From Hydnum rufescens UP504 (Eukaryota > Basidiomycota > Agaricomycetes > Cantharellales > Hydnaceae): a stretch of DNA of 54,498 nt. Within the stretch, counting starts at the first letter, position 1. Each line of letters opens with the position of its first letter. The position numbers and the translations under genes were made by a program. Of the stretch, positions 22,633-34,274 are shown in pieces. The notes under the pieces were generated by a model that had not been told where the DNA came from, made no database searches, and worked only from the letters and a program-made list of their open reading frames with translations. The stretch lies in contig MU129113.1 of the NCBI GenBank assembly GCA_014904985.1, forward strand, positions 3,263 to 57,760. The letters run 5' to 3'.

Positions 22633-25600
22633 GTGCTGAGGCGTCATCTTCGAAGCCTCCTGTCTCTCGAGTCCACGACGTTCCATGCCGCCCACACAAG
22701 TAGACGATTCTGGAAACGTCCAGGACCCAGAGACCCATCGCCACCACCCCAACCTAGCGATTCCATCCTTTCGGTATCCACCTCCACCTTCACCGCTCAA
22801 CGCACCAGTCCTGGCCATGCAAGCAGATTTCAGCCAACCTATTCTCCGACTCCAACATATCCAGGTTACCTCCACGATCACGCTGGCTCCAGTGCTCTGG
22901 TTTCAATTCGACTCCGCATTCCTGCCCTACCGGGGGCATTAGTAGGCCCTGTGACTCAAGTCCTTGATGTCTTAGCGGAGATAAGTGAGGTCGTTAAAAC
23001 CATGCGCGACGGAAAAAGGGACTGCGACCACCTTCTATTCCGCGTCACGATGTTTCTTGACTCCTTTGTGAATGAGCTGAAAGCGAGCAATGTTCCAATC
23101 CCTGATGGTTCGCTGACCGCTGTGAGACTGTTTGCTTTAAAAAGGTGTGTTTCTCACTACAATCTTTACGCCCTTTTTTTTCTAGGAGCTTACACCAAGG
23201 ATTTTTTTTTTTTCTCTTCTGCCAGCAACTTGAAAGCAATCAAAACCGATGTAAAGCGTTGGTCTGAATTTGGCCTGCTGGATAGGTATCTAAAGCGTGA
23301 TGAAATCAAGACTGGACTATTGATGCATGGAGAGAATTTGACGGATTGCTTGAACATCCACCATGTGAGTGTCTATTCAACGTTATTCTTCTGAAGCCAG
23401 AGGTTCCCTGATACTATCATCAAGCTCATGGCGTCTGTGAGAACATCAAACCTCGCGGACAGCATAGAACAAATAGTGTTTCCTGGTCCATCTGTGTTAG
23501 TAACTCAGAGAGAGGAGGGAGAGCCAGCACCGTCAGCACCGCAAACGGCGACTTTGCAGAACCTTCAAGACTTCCTCCAGCGTCCGGCGGGTCGGGTGGT
23601 CTTCGAGCAGATTGCGGAGGCTTTGCGGGACCGCCTGGAAGAGGCGGAATTAGGGACAATCCTGACGCGGACTGGCCCAAGGTATCTACCACTCTTGATC
23701 CAAGTACCTCATTGCGCTCATCCACTACCAAACAGATCTCCCGCGATGACTTTAGTGCAAACCGGACATAACCACCCTATTTCATATCTCACCACCCGGA
23801 TCTCTGAGCTTAGGGTGGAAGTGGACAGTATCCTACCGGATCTTGCTGTTCCCACCGAAACCCAAGAACGGTCTATAGGATGGAGAAGTGACTGGCCGCA
23901 GAGCGAAGATCCGGCACACCAACTCGGCGAAACGGTGTCCATCACATTGGAGCTTTTGAACGAGTTGCATAATACTGCGGAGGCCAAACTCAACGTGGCT
24001 ACCCTGGCAGACAAAATGAGCCAATTATCATTGAATTTGTCCGACTTGGGGCTTTGGGATGAGGCCTTTGAGGTGCAGACCACCGCAGTTATCCTGCACC
24101 GGGCGGGACAAGACGTATCAGGCCTCGCCGCTTCTCTCACCGAGCTTTCTAGAGTTCTGTTGCGCCTTGGCCGCCACGATGAGGCCCTCCGCGAAGCCGA
24201 GGAAGCCACACGCCTCTACCTCTCACTAGTAGCAGGTCGACCGGAGATATTCCGCCCAGATCTTGCCTCTTCCTTCATCGCCCTGTCTGCTTGTCGTTCG
24301 GAATGCGGTCTCCATGAGGACGCGCTCACGGCAATTGAACAAGCTGTGGGCACTTATCGCTCACTGGTAACAAAAGAACCAGATGTATTCCGTCCACACC
24401 TCGCTCGTAGCCTTGAGAATCTTTCCATTTGTCTTTTGGAACTTGGGCACCGCAAGAAAGGGCTCGAGGTGATTTTGGAGGCTGTGAGAATTTACCGGCG
24501 GCTGGCGGCATACCGACCCAATATGTTCCGCCCATACCTCGCTCGCTCTCTTAACAACCTCTCTGCTCGCCTCTCGGAATCTGGCCGCCATGTAGAAGCA
24601 CTTGGGACAAGTGAGGAAGCCTTGACCATCCACCGTCCACTAGCAGCATATCGACCAAATGTCTTCCGTCCCCATCTTGCTGGCTCTCTCGACATCCTTT
24701 CTACCAATCTTTCTCAATTAGGCCGTCATAAGGAAGCCCTCGAGGCGAGTGAGGAGGCTGTGAGCATTTATCGCCCGCTGGCAGCAGATCGACCGAATGT
24801 ATTTCGGGCCAATTTTGCTCGCTCTGTTCATAATTTCGCTGCCCGTCTCTCCGAATTTGGTCGCCGAAAGGAAGCCCTGCAGAATATCGAGGAGGCCGTG
24901 AGTATCTATCGCCCACTAGCGGTCGATCGCCCGGATGTATTTCGGTCACTTCTTGCTCTCTCTCTTGGCGACCTCTCCATTCGTCTTTCAGGCTTTGGCC
25001 GCCGCGAGGAGGCACTGAAGGCATCTGAGGAGGTTGTGGGCATTTATCGCTTGCTAGCAGCTGATCGGCCAGAAGCATTCCGTTCCGATCTCGCTCGTTC
25101 ACTCGGAAACTTTTCCATGTGCCTCTCGAAACTTGGCTGGCATCATAAAGCACTCAGGGCGAGTGAGGAGGCTCTGGAGATCTACCGCCCGTTGGCAATG
25201 GATCTGCCCGATGTATTCCTCCCAGATCTTGCTCACTGCCTTCGTAACCTCTCAGGTAATCTTACCCAATTTGGCCGACGTGAGGAAGCACTCAGGGCAA
25301 ATGAAGAGGCTGTGAACATTTACCGCCCGCTCGTAGCAGATCGACCGGTATTCCGGTCAGATTTCGCCGACTCTCTTCGCAGCCTCTCCGCTCGCCTTTC
25401 AGAGATTGGGCGCTGCGAGGAGGCCCTTATTGCAACTAAGGAAGCCCTGGGTATTTATCGCCCACTAGCAACAGATCGACCAGATGTATTCCGTCCCGAT
25501 CTCGCTCGTTCTCTGGGCAACTTCTCTGTCTATCTTTCTGAATTTGGTCGCCATCGAGAAGCACTAGAGGCATGTGAGGAGGCCGTGAATATTTACCGTC

Positions 25601-26550
25601 CGTTGGCTGTGGAACTACCCGATGCGTTTCGCCCAGATCTGGCTCACTCTATTGGTAATCTGTCTGGAGGCCTTTCAGAATTTGGCCGCTATGCAGATGC
25701 ACTGGACGCAAGTGAGGAGGCGATAGGAATTTACCGTTCATTGGCAAAGGATTGGCCGGATGTATTCCGTCCAGATCTTGCCCGTTGTCTAGGCAACCTC
25801 TCTGTCTCTCTTTCAAAATTTGACCGCCATGAGGAAGCGGTCAAGGCGAGCGAGGAGTCCGTGGGGCATTATCGACTACTGGCGGTGGATCGACCGGATG
25901 TGTTTCGGCCAGATCTCGCCAACTCTCTGGGCAACCTCTCTGTGTTCCTTTCAAAAATTGGCGACAGTCAAGCAGCCCTCAAAGCGAGTGAGGAGACAGT
26001 GAGCGTTTACCGCCCACTAGCAGAGGATCGACCAGATGTCTTTCGTCCACACCTCGCCCGCTCTCTCGGTAACCTCTCTGTTCATCTCTCTCGATTTGGG
26101 CGTGACAAGGATGCACTCGAGAAGAATGAGGAGGCGGTGGACATATACCGCCCGCTTGTGGCAAATCGACCCGATGTATTCCACCCAAGTCTCGCCAACT
26201 CCCTCAGGAATATCTCCCTTCATCTTATGAAACTTGAGCGCTATGAGGAAGCATTGGGTCGCATCGAAGAAGCCGTGGACATCTACTGCCTGCTTGCGGC
26301 GGATCGACCTAGTGTCTTCATTTCTGACCTACAACGCTCGCGCTCCACCTCCTCCGAAATAAGTGCACATCGGGCTCGTCGGGTGATTCAAAACCGTCCC
26401 GACTTTGCTACGTCGTTCGAATTTGGCGTTGCACATGCATATGAGGCTCCTACCCCGATGAGTGAGACAGAGGAGGGTGTTTATAGACGTGTAGTACAGC
26501 ATTACCGTAGTTCGAGTCGCAGAGTACTCACTAACTCCAACAGATTATGA
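22633..26550 (+). CDS. Gene D: helical-bundle/TPR protein, longest open paralog
   Basis: Start at the in-frame ATG 22633. The MLSRRFWK start of A-C is changed to HTSRRFWK here. Introns 23145-23225, 23365-23400 (36 nt) and 23682-23735. The coding sequence is then open to 26550. Order: short leader, Pro/Ser-rich stretch, helical bundle from PALPGALVGP, a shorter linker than in A-C, and 16 TPR repeats of 46 residues. Repeat 9 lacks one residue (DRPVFRSDF) exactly as in gene A, which marks A and D as sisters. From about 26335 the last repeat and the QHEEALRAQ tail of A are replaced by an unrelated Ser/Arg-rich end, so the C-terminus may be damaged although open. No nucleotide-binding domain. A protein-protein scaffold or immune-type function is inferred. 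Confidence 0.8.
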
Positions 26551-27600
26551 TTTCTTTGTACTGCAGCCTTAAGAGAATTATTAATTTAAAAAATAATAGG
26601 AGTCACTGATTGCAAGCAGAATAGCGATATACAGTAATGAGGATCAGGTCATTTGGGACATTCTTTTTTCATCGACTCCGAGCCGTGGCATGAGCCTCAT
26701 AAGAGTGCTAGTGGTTTGCTGGCGGGATGCACGTTGGTCCATCTGTGTTGTTCCTACATTATGGAACCACTCGATGTTCGAGACTGGGTGTGGTGCATTG
26801 ATACTGGGGTAAGCATCGCACATTCATCCGTTGGGTGGCCCTTGCTTTTCCCAGATCTTTTGTGATCGATTGACCTGTGTTGTGGAGACTCAGGGAGGAA
26901 GGGAGAAACCGACTGGTCACGATTAGTCTAGCAACCCGCTAATCGCGTCGTCAGATGGGCGCCTAAAGGAAATTGAACGATAGAAGAGGAAGGATACGTA
27001 CGGGCACCATTTCATCGGAAGGGCGTGCCGTTGGTCATTAGTTGAGGCCTGGCGCCGTCGGAACGTCCTGTAGCATACATACATGAGTGCGGGATCGGTT
27101 AGGCCCTGTCCACCACCACAAAGACACATCAGAACCAAACATACAAGCACGGATGGGAGTCACAATGGAGCACAGCCCAATGGATCCAAGGCCACAGAAA
27201 AGTTATCTAGTGTGTCCGGTCCTGTGGGAAAGCGCCGCTAGGGCCACGAACAAAGGACCATGACCCCTGCGACCTTGGAGCGCGAGCAAGGGACTGAGTG
27301 ACTATGTCACCCAACTGGCGTATGAAGAAGTGAGAGGACACACTAACAACTGAAATGGGGAGGGAGGGCTTATAGCGGAATATAGGTGAGACGAATGCCT
27401 AATGCCGGGATTGTGGTCGGGAATAAAGAGATCGACCAGATCCAAGTTGTAGCCCGAGGCATGAGGGCTACTAGGCCTGCTCAATTCTTCTTAATTCTAC
27501 TTGCGAACGACCAAAATATCTTTTTCTGATCTAAGTTTGGGTCTTGCCAAGACCAACAAAGTTTGAAAGTTGCTCGGCCGGATCTAAACTTTCACCGTGC
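26551..27600. other. Intergenic region between gene D and the hAT element
   Basis: No gene seen. From about 26890 to 27150 the reverse complement resembles the spacers that follow A-C: words such as TTTGGTTCTGATGTGTCTTT and CCACCACA are present in inverted orientation. This indicates an inverted partial copy of the duplicated 3' flank at the edge of the cluster. Confidence 0.45.
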
Positions 27601-27608
27601 CTGTATGC
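27601..27608. repeat. Target-site duplication of hAT element, left
   Basis: CTGTATGC, repeated on the right at 31053-31060 as CTGTACGC. The single difference is a CpG-to-TpG change. Eight bases is the length expected for hAT insertions. Confidence 0.8.
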
Positions 27609-30600
27609 TAGTGTTGCCGCGACTTGACTTGGCGTGACTTGGACTTGACTTCGGGGGACTCTGTGAGATTTCCGAATGGCTTGACTTATCTCCCAAGTCC
27701 AAGTCAGATTTGGGATTCGGCTTGCGCTCAAGACTGACTCCAGTCACATATATTATGTAATTATAGTCGAGCACGTCCTTAGTCTTCAACCAATGCTTCT
27801 AGCATCTTGTCCAATTCCGTACCCTTGGCACCTAATATATCTTGAAGTGTGTTCACGTCATCATCCTGATCAACCTGCATATCGGTAATCGGGGTCTTCC
27901 AGCCATCCATGAAGTCCAGCTGCTTTTTCTTCAGCATAAACTTCAGCATCTGTAAGGCTTCCATAAGCTCGGGCTTAATGCGATTCTGCCTTTTGGTCAT
28001 GGTCTTGGAGCTTGATGAAAAGACATCCTCGCATGGGACCGATGAAGCTTGAATCGGTAAATAGTCCATTGCCATCCGGAACCACGTTGGGTATATGTGT
28101 TTGTTCTCCTATAGGGGCACGGTATTAGTATATGCCTGAAATTGGAGTTGAACACAATCCACACCTGCCAGAATGCAAGTATAGGTTTTGAATGCGGAGT
28201 CCGCTTTGCAGACATATATGCTAGGTATTCATGATCAATGCTGGTTTCATCATTTTCACCATCTTTGTTGTCATCTGCATCAACAAGGCCAAGCATGATT
28301 CGTGCATTCTCATGGATTTCAGTTGCCAATGTCCTGTTCAGAGTTGTATTCGAGTCTCCTGCCCTATACTGCGCAAGCTAAATAAACATTATGAGTTAGT
28401 GCGCCAAAGTGACTTGAAAGCTATGCCAAACCTCGTCTTTTATCCACTCCACTGCCATCTCTGCTTCTATTGGGTCCCAATTCCTGATGATGAAGGATAA
28501 CTTGATTGCCGGATTAAGAGCTGTATGGTAAATCTTGTCAGTATATCGTATGGGGCAAGTGTAATATATGAATAGCATACCCATTGCGATCACATATGCA
28601 TGAGTTTTGCCTGCCTTCTCATGGTATTGGTTAAGTCACTCCATACCCTCTAGCACAAATGGTGTAACGTCAGGATTCTTTGCCATATGTTCCTCCCACC
28701 AATTTTGAAGGGACTGGAAGGCCGGCAAAGTGCCACTAAGGATCAGGGTGGCCTTGCCCGACATCAACTGCTGAATGGAATGTGGATACTGGTGCATTAC
28801 ATGTGAGCCCACAGAGAGTTGAAGAAATGTGATCAAAGACATACCACTAAGACACAACATATCTTCTCTGCCATTTTCCACTCATTGTCGCTTAAGGTCT
28901 TGTTTTGGAGATCATGATACTTGCGCTGAGCAAACATTGCCATGATTGCCTGAGAATACAATCAGCCTAGGTATGTAAATCCATCCTTTTTGGCAGCTTA
29001 CCGGTCATGCTGGTATCACCCTGTCCAACATCCCATGTACTGAATCCCATCTCGTGTCTACATCTCAAAGGAGTTTGAGCTCAGGGACTCATGGGACAAA
29101 TTCCCCATCCTCATTGCCCTTTTTGATTATTTCAAGGAACCCTATGTGGCGATCATTGGATGCACGGATAGTGTTGATGAGATTGCATAGCCGACCCATA
29201 ATGTCACCTTCGGGCACTTTCTTCAGGAGTGTCAGGATATGTTGAACTGTGATATTAATTACATGCACAAAACACCTAAGGGTATGTGGCTTAGTAGGTG
29301 AGCAAAGTAAATGAACTCTACATACCGGATCCTGTTGTCGCCAGCAGAGAATCGTATACCCTTGGCTTTCGAAATCCTTTCAAACTCCACCATGAAGGTG
29401 TTGTTGTTACTAGCATTGTCAAGAGTCCACCACCCAGTCTAGTGCGGATTAGCTAGTTGAGTCTAATAATAATCACTAGGTGGCAGCAGCACACCTTCTG
29501 GAGGACATTCATATGTTCAAGCATGGACTTAGCAGCACTGCAAAGGGAGTTCCCATCATGACTCCCTGGGATATGGTGGAATGCAATCAGATTGGCATGA
29601 AGCACTAGTGTCCCATCTTTGGAATGCTGTATCCAGTGTGCGGTGATAGCCATATAGGGGCGGAGTCAGCTGTCTGACCATATATCTGCCATAAACAATA
29701 TTTTCCCAAGGGAACCCTGATAGAGGAATGGTTCAGTAGTGAGAATACTTTAGAGAAAATATGGCTATGCCTTACCGTGATCTCCTTTTTAAGCTTATTA
29801 AACTCTTCAAGCCACCTTGTGAAAATGGCACCTCGGACTGCAGTATGTCTCGGTATGTCTTTGTCGGTCAGAGTCTCATTCATGTAAAGTAAAAGAGCAC
29901 AAAATTCTGGGCACTTGATAACATTTAGAGACTTTGGGAACATACCATATCAAACTCCTAGACCATTTGCGTAAATACTTAGCACATACCTGATCATCTG
30001 CCATAATCCAGTTAGTGAGATGCCTGATAAATCCCTCTCTAGTGAATGCCTCTTTTATGATTCGTTTTTCAGCTTGGGAGATCTTTTCTTGTTCATGATC
30101 CTTCTGAATAGATTCAATCATGATTTCCCAGCTGTGTGTTTTGCATGCTTTGTGATATTCATTTGGATGATGGGCTTCTATATGTTTCCAGAGCATTGAT
30201 GTACTTGAATTGGCATAGACCCAAGTGTGACCATCATTGGGTTTCTTAGCATTTGAATCCTTATAGAGAGACCTGCCCATTGAGGATTAATATCTGCATT
30301 TCCCAAGACCTGATGTAGAATTGACAAAACTTGCAAAATTTACATACTGCTCATCCTCGGCCTTCCTCTGGAGATTGTGACTTATACCGCTGAAAGAAAT
30401 GGTCAATATCCAGGGTCTTTGCAGTTCCCTTTTTTGGTATCTTCAATGGGCTGTGAACGGATGGTGAATTTTGTATATTGTATTGGGCACCCGGTGGTGT
30501 GCAGGCAGGGGTGTTTTGAGTTGTGCTGAAAGGTTGGTCAGTCAGCTCTTTATGGTAATAATAGGGCTATCAGTATGGGGGAACAGACATATGTGGGGTA

Positions 30601-31052
30601 TTATGCATGGACACACCCTGGCCCACTCCATCAACACTATGCACTGGTGTTCCCCCAACTAGCTCAAGCTGAGGATCAATGTTGAGTCTTGCATGCTTCT
30701 GAGTGTCAGATTGGGGTGCATTGCTTGACCGTTTCAAGTTCAACATGATAGGGAGGCAGAAAAATACAGAATTAGGATTGTATTCAAATTTTACATGATT
30801 GCCGCCTTGTTGGGGGATCCCCCCAGCATACAGTTCAGGACCCCAGGTTGTACATAGCTCTTCTTACAATCTAATTTCTAATGTAAGTGTACTACTTTCA
30901 AGTCTCGACTTAAGTCAACTGCAAGTCAAGTCAAGTCTGTCCAAGCCAAGTCCAAGCCAAATATTTGTAATCAAAAGACTTGACTTGGGTTGACTTGAAA
31001 CAGACTGGGTTTGGACCCGAGTCAGCTGAAGTCTGAGTCCACAGCAACACTA
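27609..31052 (-). mobile_element. Complete, inactive hAT DNA transposon (3,444 bp)
   Basis: The ends form imperfect inverted repeats: TAGTGTTGCCGCG on the left and TAGTGTTGCTGTGG read inward from the right. Eight-base target duplications flank them. Just inside both ends are many copies of a GACTTG/CAAGTC word, as expected for subterminal transposase-binding repeats. The single gene inside, on the minus strand, encodes an hAT transposase with premature stops. Confidence 0.88.
27779..30470 (-). pseudogene. hAT transposase, decayed
   Basis: Read on the minus strand with short introns (for example donor GTATGT near 29990, GTAAGG near 29780). The landmarks appear in family order. First comes part of a BED-type zinc finger (MLWKHIEAHHP, near 30185). 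Next are an AFTREGFIRHLTNWIMADDQ segment and SLNVIKCPEF. Then come the catalytic region FMADIWSDS..LRPYMAITAHW, a CFVHVINITVQ-like stretch near 29260, a DVDTRWDS stretch near 29060, and the C-terminal hAT dimerisation region DYLPIQASS..EDVFSS..TMTKRQNR near 28060-27960. Two in-frame TGA codons (29666-29668 and 29065-29067) stand where Arg is usual, so both fit CGA to TGA deamination. The enzyme would be inactive. Confidence 0.85.
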
Positions 31053-31060
31053 CTGTACGC
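31053..31060. repeat. Target-site duplication of hAT element, right
   Basis: CTGTACGC, partner of 27601-27608. Confidence 0.8.
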
Positions 31061-32360
31061 AATCAAAACCGTTGTGAACATCAACTCTCACTCTTGTCGA
31101 TAACTTTTTTGGATCCAGTGACCCCGGAAACACTGGAGTTTATTGTGGAATTTCTTTACCATCCCTTTCAGCAAGCTTTCACAGGGATTGAGCAGCTTTA
31201 TTCATGTTTTTGTTGGAGCTTCACAAATATTGTGCTCATTCCTGTTCCACCCCACTTCACCTGGTAATTCCCTTTTAGAGCGCCAAGTGAGAAAAAGTTG
31301 AAAAAAAGTTTGCCATTCGCAAATTCCTTTCACCAGAATTGAGCAGGCCTACTGTACGCATGTAGGCTAGTGAATGAAGAAGCGGAAGTGGCCCAGACTT
31401 TGCTTCTGCTTCATTTCATTGTGTCTCATTGGCCTCGCTGTTGCGGCCAGCAGAGCCCTTGGGGGAAACCCTGGTCTCTTTTCCCCTCCCACCCTGTTGA
31501 TGATGGTGTGGTTTTTGTTGGTGCTTAGTCATGAGTCTCACCCCCCCATCCCACACAGTTGGGCCAGGTGCCAGGTTCTCACGTGCAAAATTGCCTGCGG
31601 CAATTTTCACACTCCCGCACCAGCAGAAACCTGCCATGGATTAGCAGGCTGACTGTTTCGGAGGTCACATGTAAGTGAGGGTTTTCCAGGGGTGGGGCCA
31701 TGCCATGAAAGTATGAAGGGACTTGTACTTCCAAGGCATGGGGCTGGAATGGAGTTCTTCTGCAGCATATGTCCAACTGCACGGCGTATATCAACCACCA
31801 AGAGTTACATAATCCGCATAGGGACTTGAGGACCGGGGCCTGGAATTGCAGGCACGAGCAGATTTCTGTAGAGCCGAACCCACTAAGAACTTGCCTTATG
31901 GCTAGGGGATCTTACAGGTAAATGTGACAGAGCAGTGATGACAAGATACAGTTGGATGGCACAGACAGTGACTTCACAAGTTGTGAGTATGATGGTGGTT
32001 CTTCATTGTTCTCCTCGGCTCCTGCCAAGTGGTTACATCCCATCAGCTTACCTAATTAGCTACTAATGAAGGGAAGAAGAAAGAAGCTATCTAAACCTGG
32101 GGCAGCACCAAACTCCCAGTGGGAGAAGCTTTCCACCAGGGGATTTCAGAAGTGGATAAGGGAATAAAGTATAATGGCCACCTTACATCACACAGATGAA
32201 CTTACTCTCCACACACTGTATAGCCTTCGGTCTTATCAGAGGCATGAGGATAAGACCAAGACATCTAGGTGTGATGTTCTTGATGAATGAGAATTGATTA
32301 TGTAAAGGATGTCATATGTAATTATGTAATCCAATCACAGTCCGAATCTAAAGCCCACAT
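31061..32360. other. Region without a supportable gene
   Basis: The short open frames on both strands have low-complexity or hydrophobic composition, no domains and no consistent splice partners. CpG is scarce. Probably old transposon or intergenic sequence. Confidence 0.45.
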
Positions 32361-32660
32361 TTTGTCCTGTGTCTGTGCCGCCCTCAGTGCGTTCCACACC
32401 TACATGGTATACAAATCAGATTCTCTTTCTTGTGTTTGTGCCTACTTGTATATCACTGTATTTGATGATTTTTAGGTGTGCTAGTATGTGCTGAGGGATC
32501 AGACAACTTACCTCATATCATCTTCAAGCTCCCTTTCTCTCTCAAGTCCATGCTGTCTCATGCTATCCAGATGATTCTGGAAAACTCCAAGACCTGGAGA
32601 CCCATCGCAATCACCCCCACCTAGTGATTCCATCCCTTCCGGATCCACCTCTACCTCACC
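32361..32660 (+). pseudogene. Duplicated 5' fragment of gene A with CpG loss
   Basis: Near-identical to 6669-6960: it covers the 5' flank, the TTTTTAG intron end and the start of exon 1, and stops abruptly after the SGSTST-coding stretch. Most differences are CpG to TpG or CpA. For example CCGCGCCTACGCGG in gene A is CCACACCTACATGG here, and CACGCCGTC is CATGCTGTC. The ATG region has become CTCATGCTATCCAGATGATT. The fragment sits in CpG-poor transposon-rich DNA and lacks the rest of the gene. Confidence 0.88.
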
Positions 32661-32715
32661 TCGGTCAGGCACAAAATCAGCCCTAGTTAGGCCCAAAAAC
32701 ATGGCACTATTTGGG

Positions 32716-32905
32716 CCTAAGCAGGCTTTGGATATTGGGGCCCCAAGGGGTGTTTTGAGTGACCTTTGTATTTCAGCACCTTGATGGATATAAAGCCATA
32801 TATAGGCTTAACACCGCTCTTTCAAACCGTTCTTTGGTCCATTGCCCTTTGAATCTAAGTAGGCCTACTTCTCAAGGGGCCCCAATGGAGACTTTGGCCT
32901 AAGCA
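32716..32905. repeat. Possible small inverted-repeat element
   Basis: About 28 bases at each end are imperfect inverted copies: a CTAAGCAGGCTTTGG word ending GGGGCCCC on the left, and its counterpart read from the right as CTTAGGCCAAAG ending GGGGCCCC. The interior is AT-rich and non-coding. Could be a MITE of about 190 bp; no target duplication identified. Confidence 0.3.
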
Positions 32906-33115
32906 TATATATAGGGATTGCCATCATTATATACAAACCAGATTATAAGAGGATCTATTTATTAAGTTTATCATGCAGTCAATCAAGACCAGGTCATCCC
33001 AAGGTAGCAGTTGTAGTGGCTAACTGACTGAACCCTGGTATGAAGATTGAGTGTGTATAGTCTGAATGACATCATCCCAGTCAAATAGTTGAGTTTCACC
33101 TGGAGCAAGCATTGA

Positions 33116-33420
33116 GGGTGGAGGAAAAGTTGATGATGGTGGACAAGTTGATGACAGAAAAGTTGATGATGATGGAAAAGTTGATAACGACAGAAAAGTG
33201 GACAATGGCAGAAAAGTAGATGATGGGGGAAAAGTGGACAATGGCAGAAAAGTGGACAATGGCAGAAAAGTAGATGGCGGAAAAGTAGACGATGGCGGAA
33301 AAGTAGATGATGGGAGGAGTGTAGATGACAGAGGCAGAGTGGACAAGGGTGGAGGAGTGGTCGAAGGTGGAAGACTGGTTGAAGGTGGAAGAGTGGATGA
33401 AGGTGGAAGAAGAGATGATG
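33116..33420. repeat. Imperfect minisatellite in the Ser/Pro tail of the split gene
   Basis: Units of roughly 15-21 bp built on GAAAAGTGGACAATGGCA and variants are repeated head to tail. On the minus strand they encode the STFPPSSTFLPLSTF-type tail. The plus-strand open frame over the same DNA is a by-product of the repeat length being a multiple of three. Confidence 0.75.
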
Positions 33421-34274
33421 GAAAATATGATGGTGTTGAGCCAGGTTTTGAGCTGAAAGGATTAACTCCTGTGTCTGTCAGAGGAGTTGGCAAGGCTGTA
33501 GGAATTGGCATTGTCTCAGACAAAGATGAGTTTGATAGAGATGGTTCAGGTTCATGGACTGAAATTGCAGGTGTCACCGGCACATCAGAGGCATCATCAA
33601 TATAAGGGAGGGACTTTGGGGTCAGTCTCCCTTTCCCTTTCCTCTTTTCTGGCTTCGGCCCGCTGGAAACAGAAGGCGGAACCACTCACAGAACCTTTGA
33701 CCCAGACCCTTTGTTGGCACACTCATCGGTAACCTCAGCCTCCACTATCTTATGCTTCTTCCCCTTTTGGAGGCCTTCTGCCTGCTGCACAGTGAGCAAT
33801 GGCACATTGTTCATCCCAGTGACTAGGATATCATCATCACCCAGGTCTACCAAAAAACCATTCAGTAATCAAATCCAAGAATACTATAATGGTAGGACAT
33901 ACCATAGTCACCAATTTGTTCAAAACGGAGAGTTGTGAACACATCTGTAGAGTGTATCGCATCATAAAGCAGTCACCAATGATGTGTCTTGAGGTCATCC
34001 GAACCAAATGTGCCAAGCAAAGGCATACCCTCAACGTCTGGCCAACAGATGCAGCAGATTCGTGACGACCTCATTTTCTGAACAATCGATGACCAGGGCA
34101 TAGTCTTGTAGTCCAATTGCAGTGATCCTGAGACACAAGGTAGGTTCATGAGAAATCTCAACAGTGGATCTTTCAAAGGATACATATGAAGCATCCTTAG
34201 TAAATCCGCTGAGATGGCCTTCCATAAGGTGTACTGATCCTTCATCTCCTTAGCATGAGTAGCCTCATCCTGAT

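Noticed and set aside
31374..31652. 92-codon plus-strand frame with a hydrophobic start
   Set aside because: No homology that I recognise, no splice partners, and it lies in decayed CpG-poor DNA.
33198..33605. Plus-strand frame with KVDNGRKVDNG repeats
   Set aside because: Antisense shadow of the Ser/Pro-coding minisatellite of the minus-strand gene.
33655..33690. A 27-nt GTGAGT..CCAG segment that would remove a TGA stop in frame
   Set aside because: Shorter than any credible spliceosomal intron here. A CGA to TGA stop fits the other decay in this gene better.
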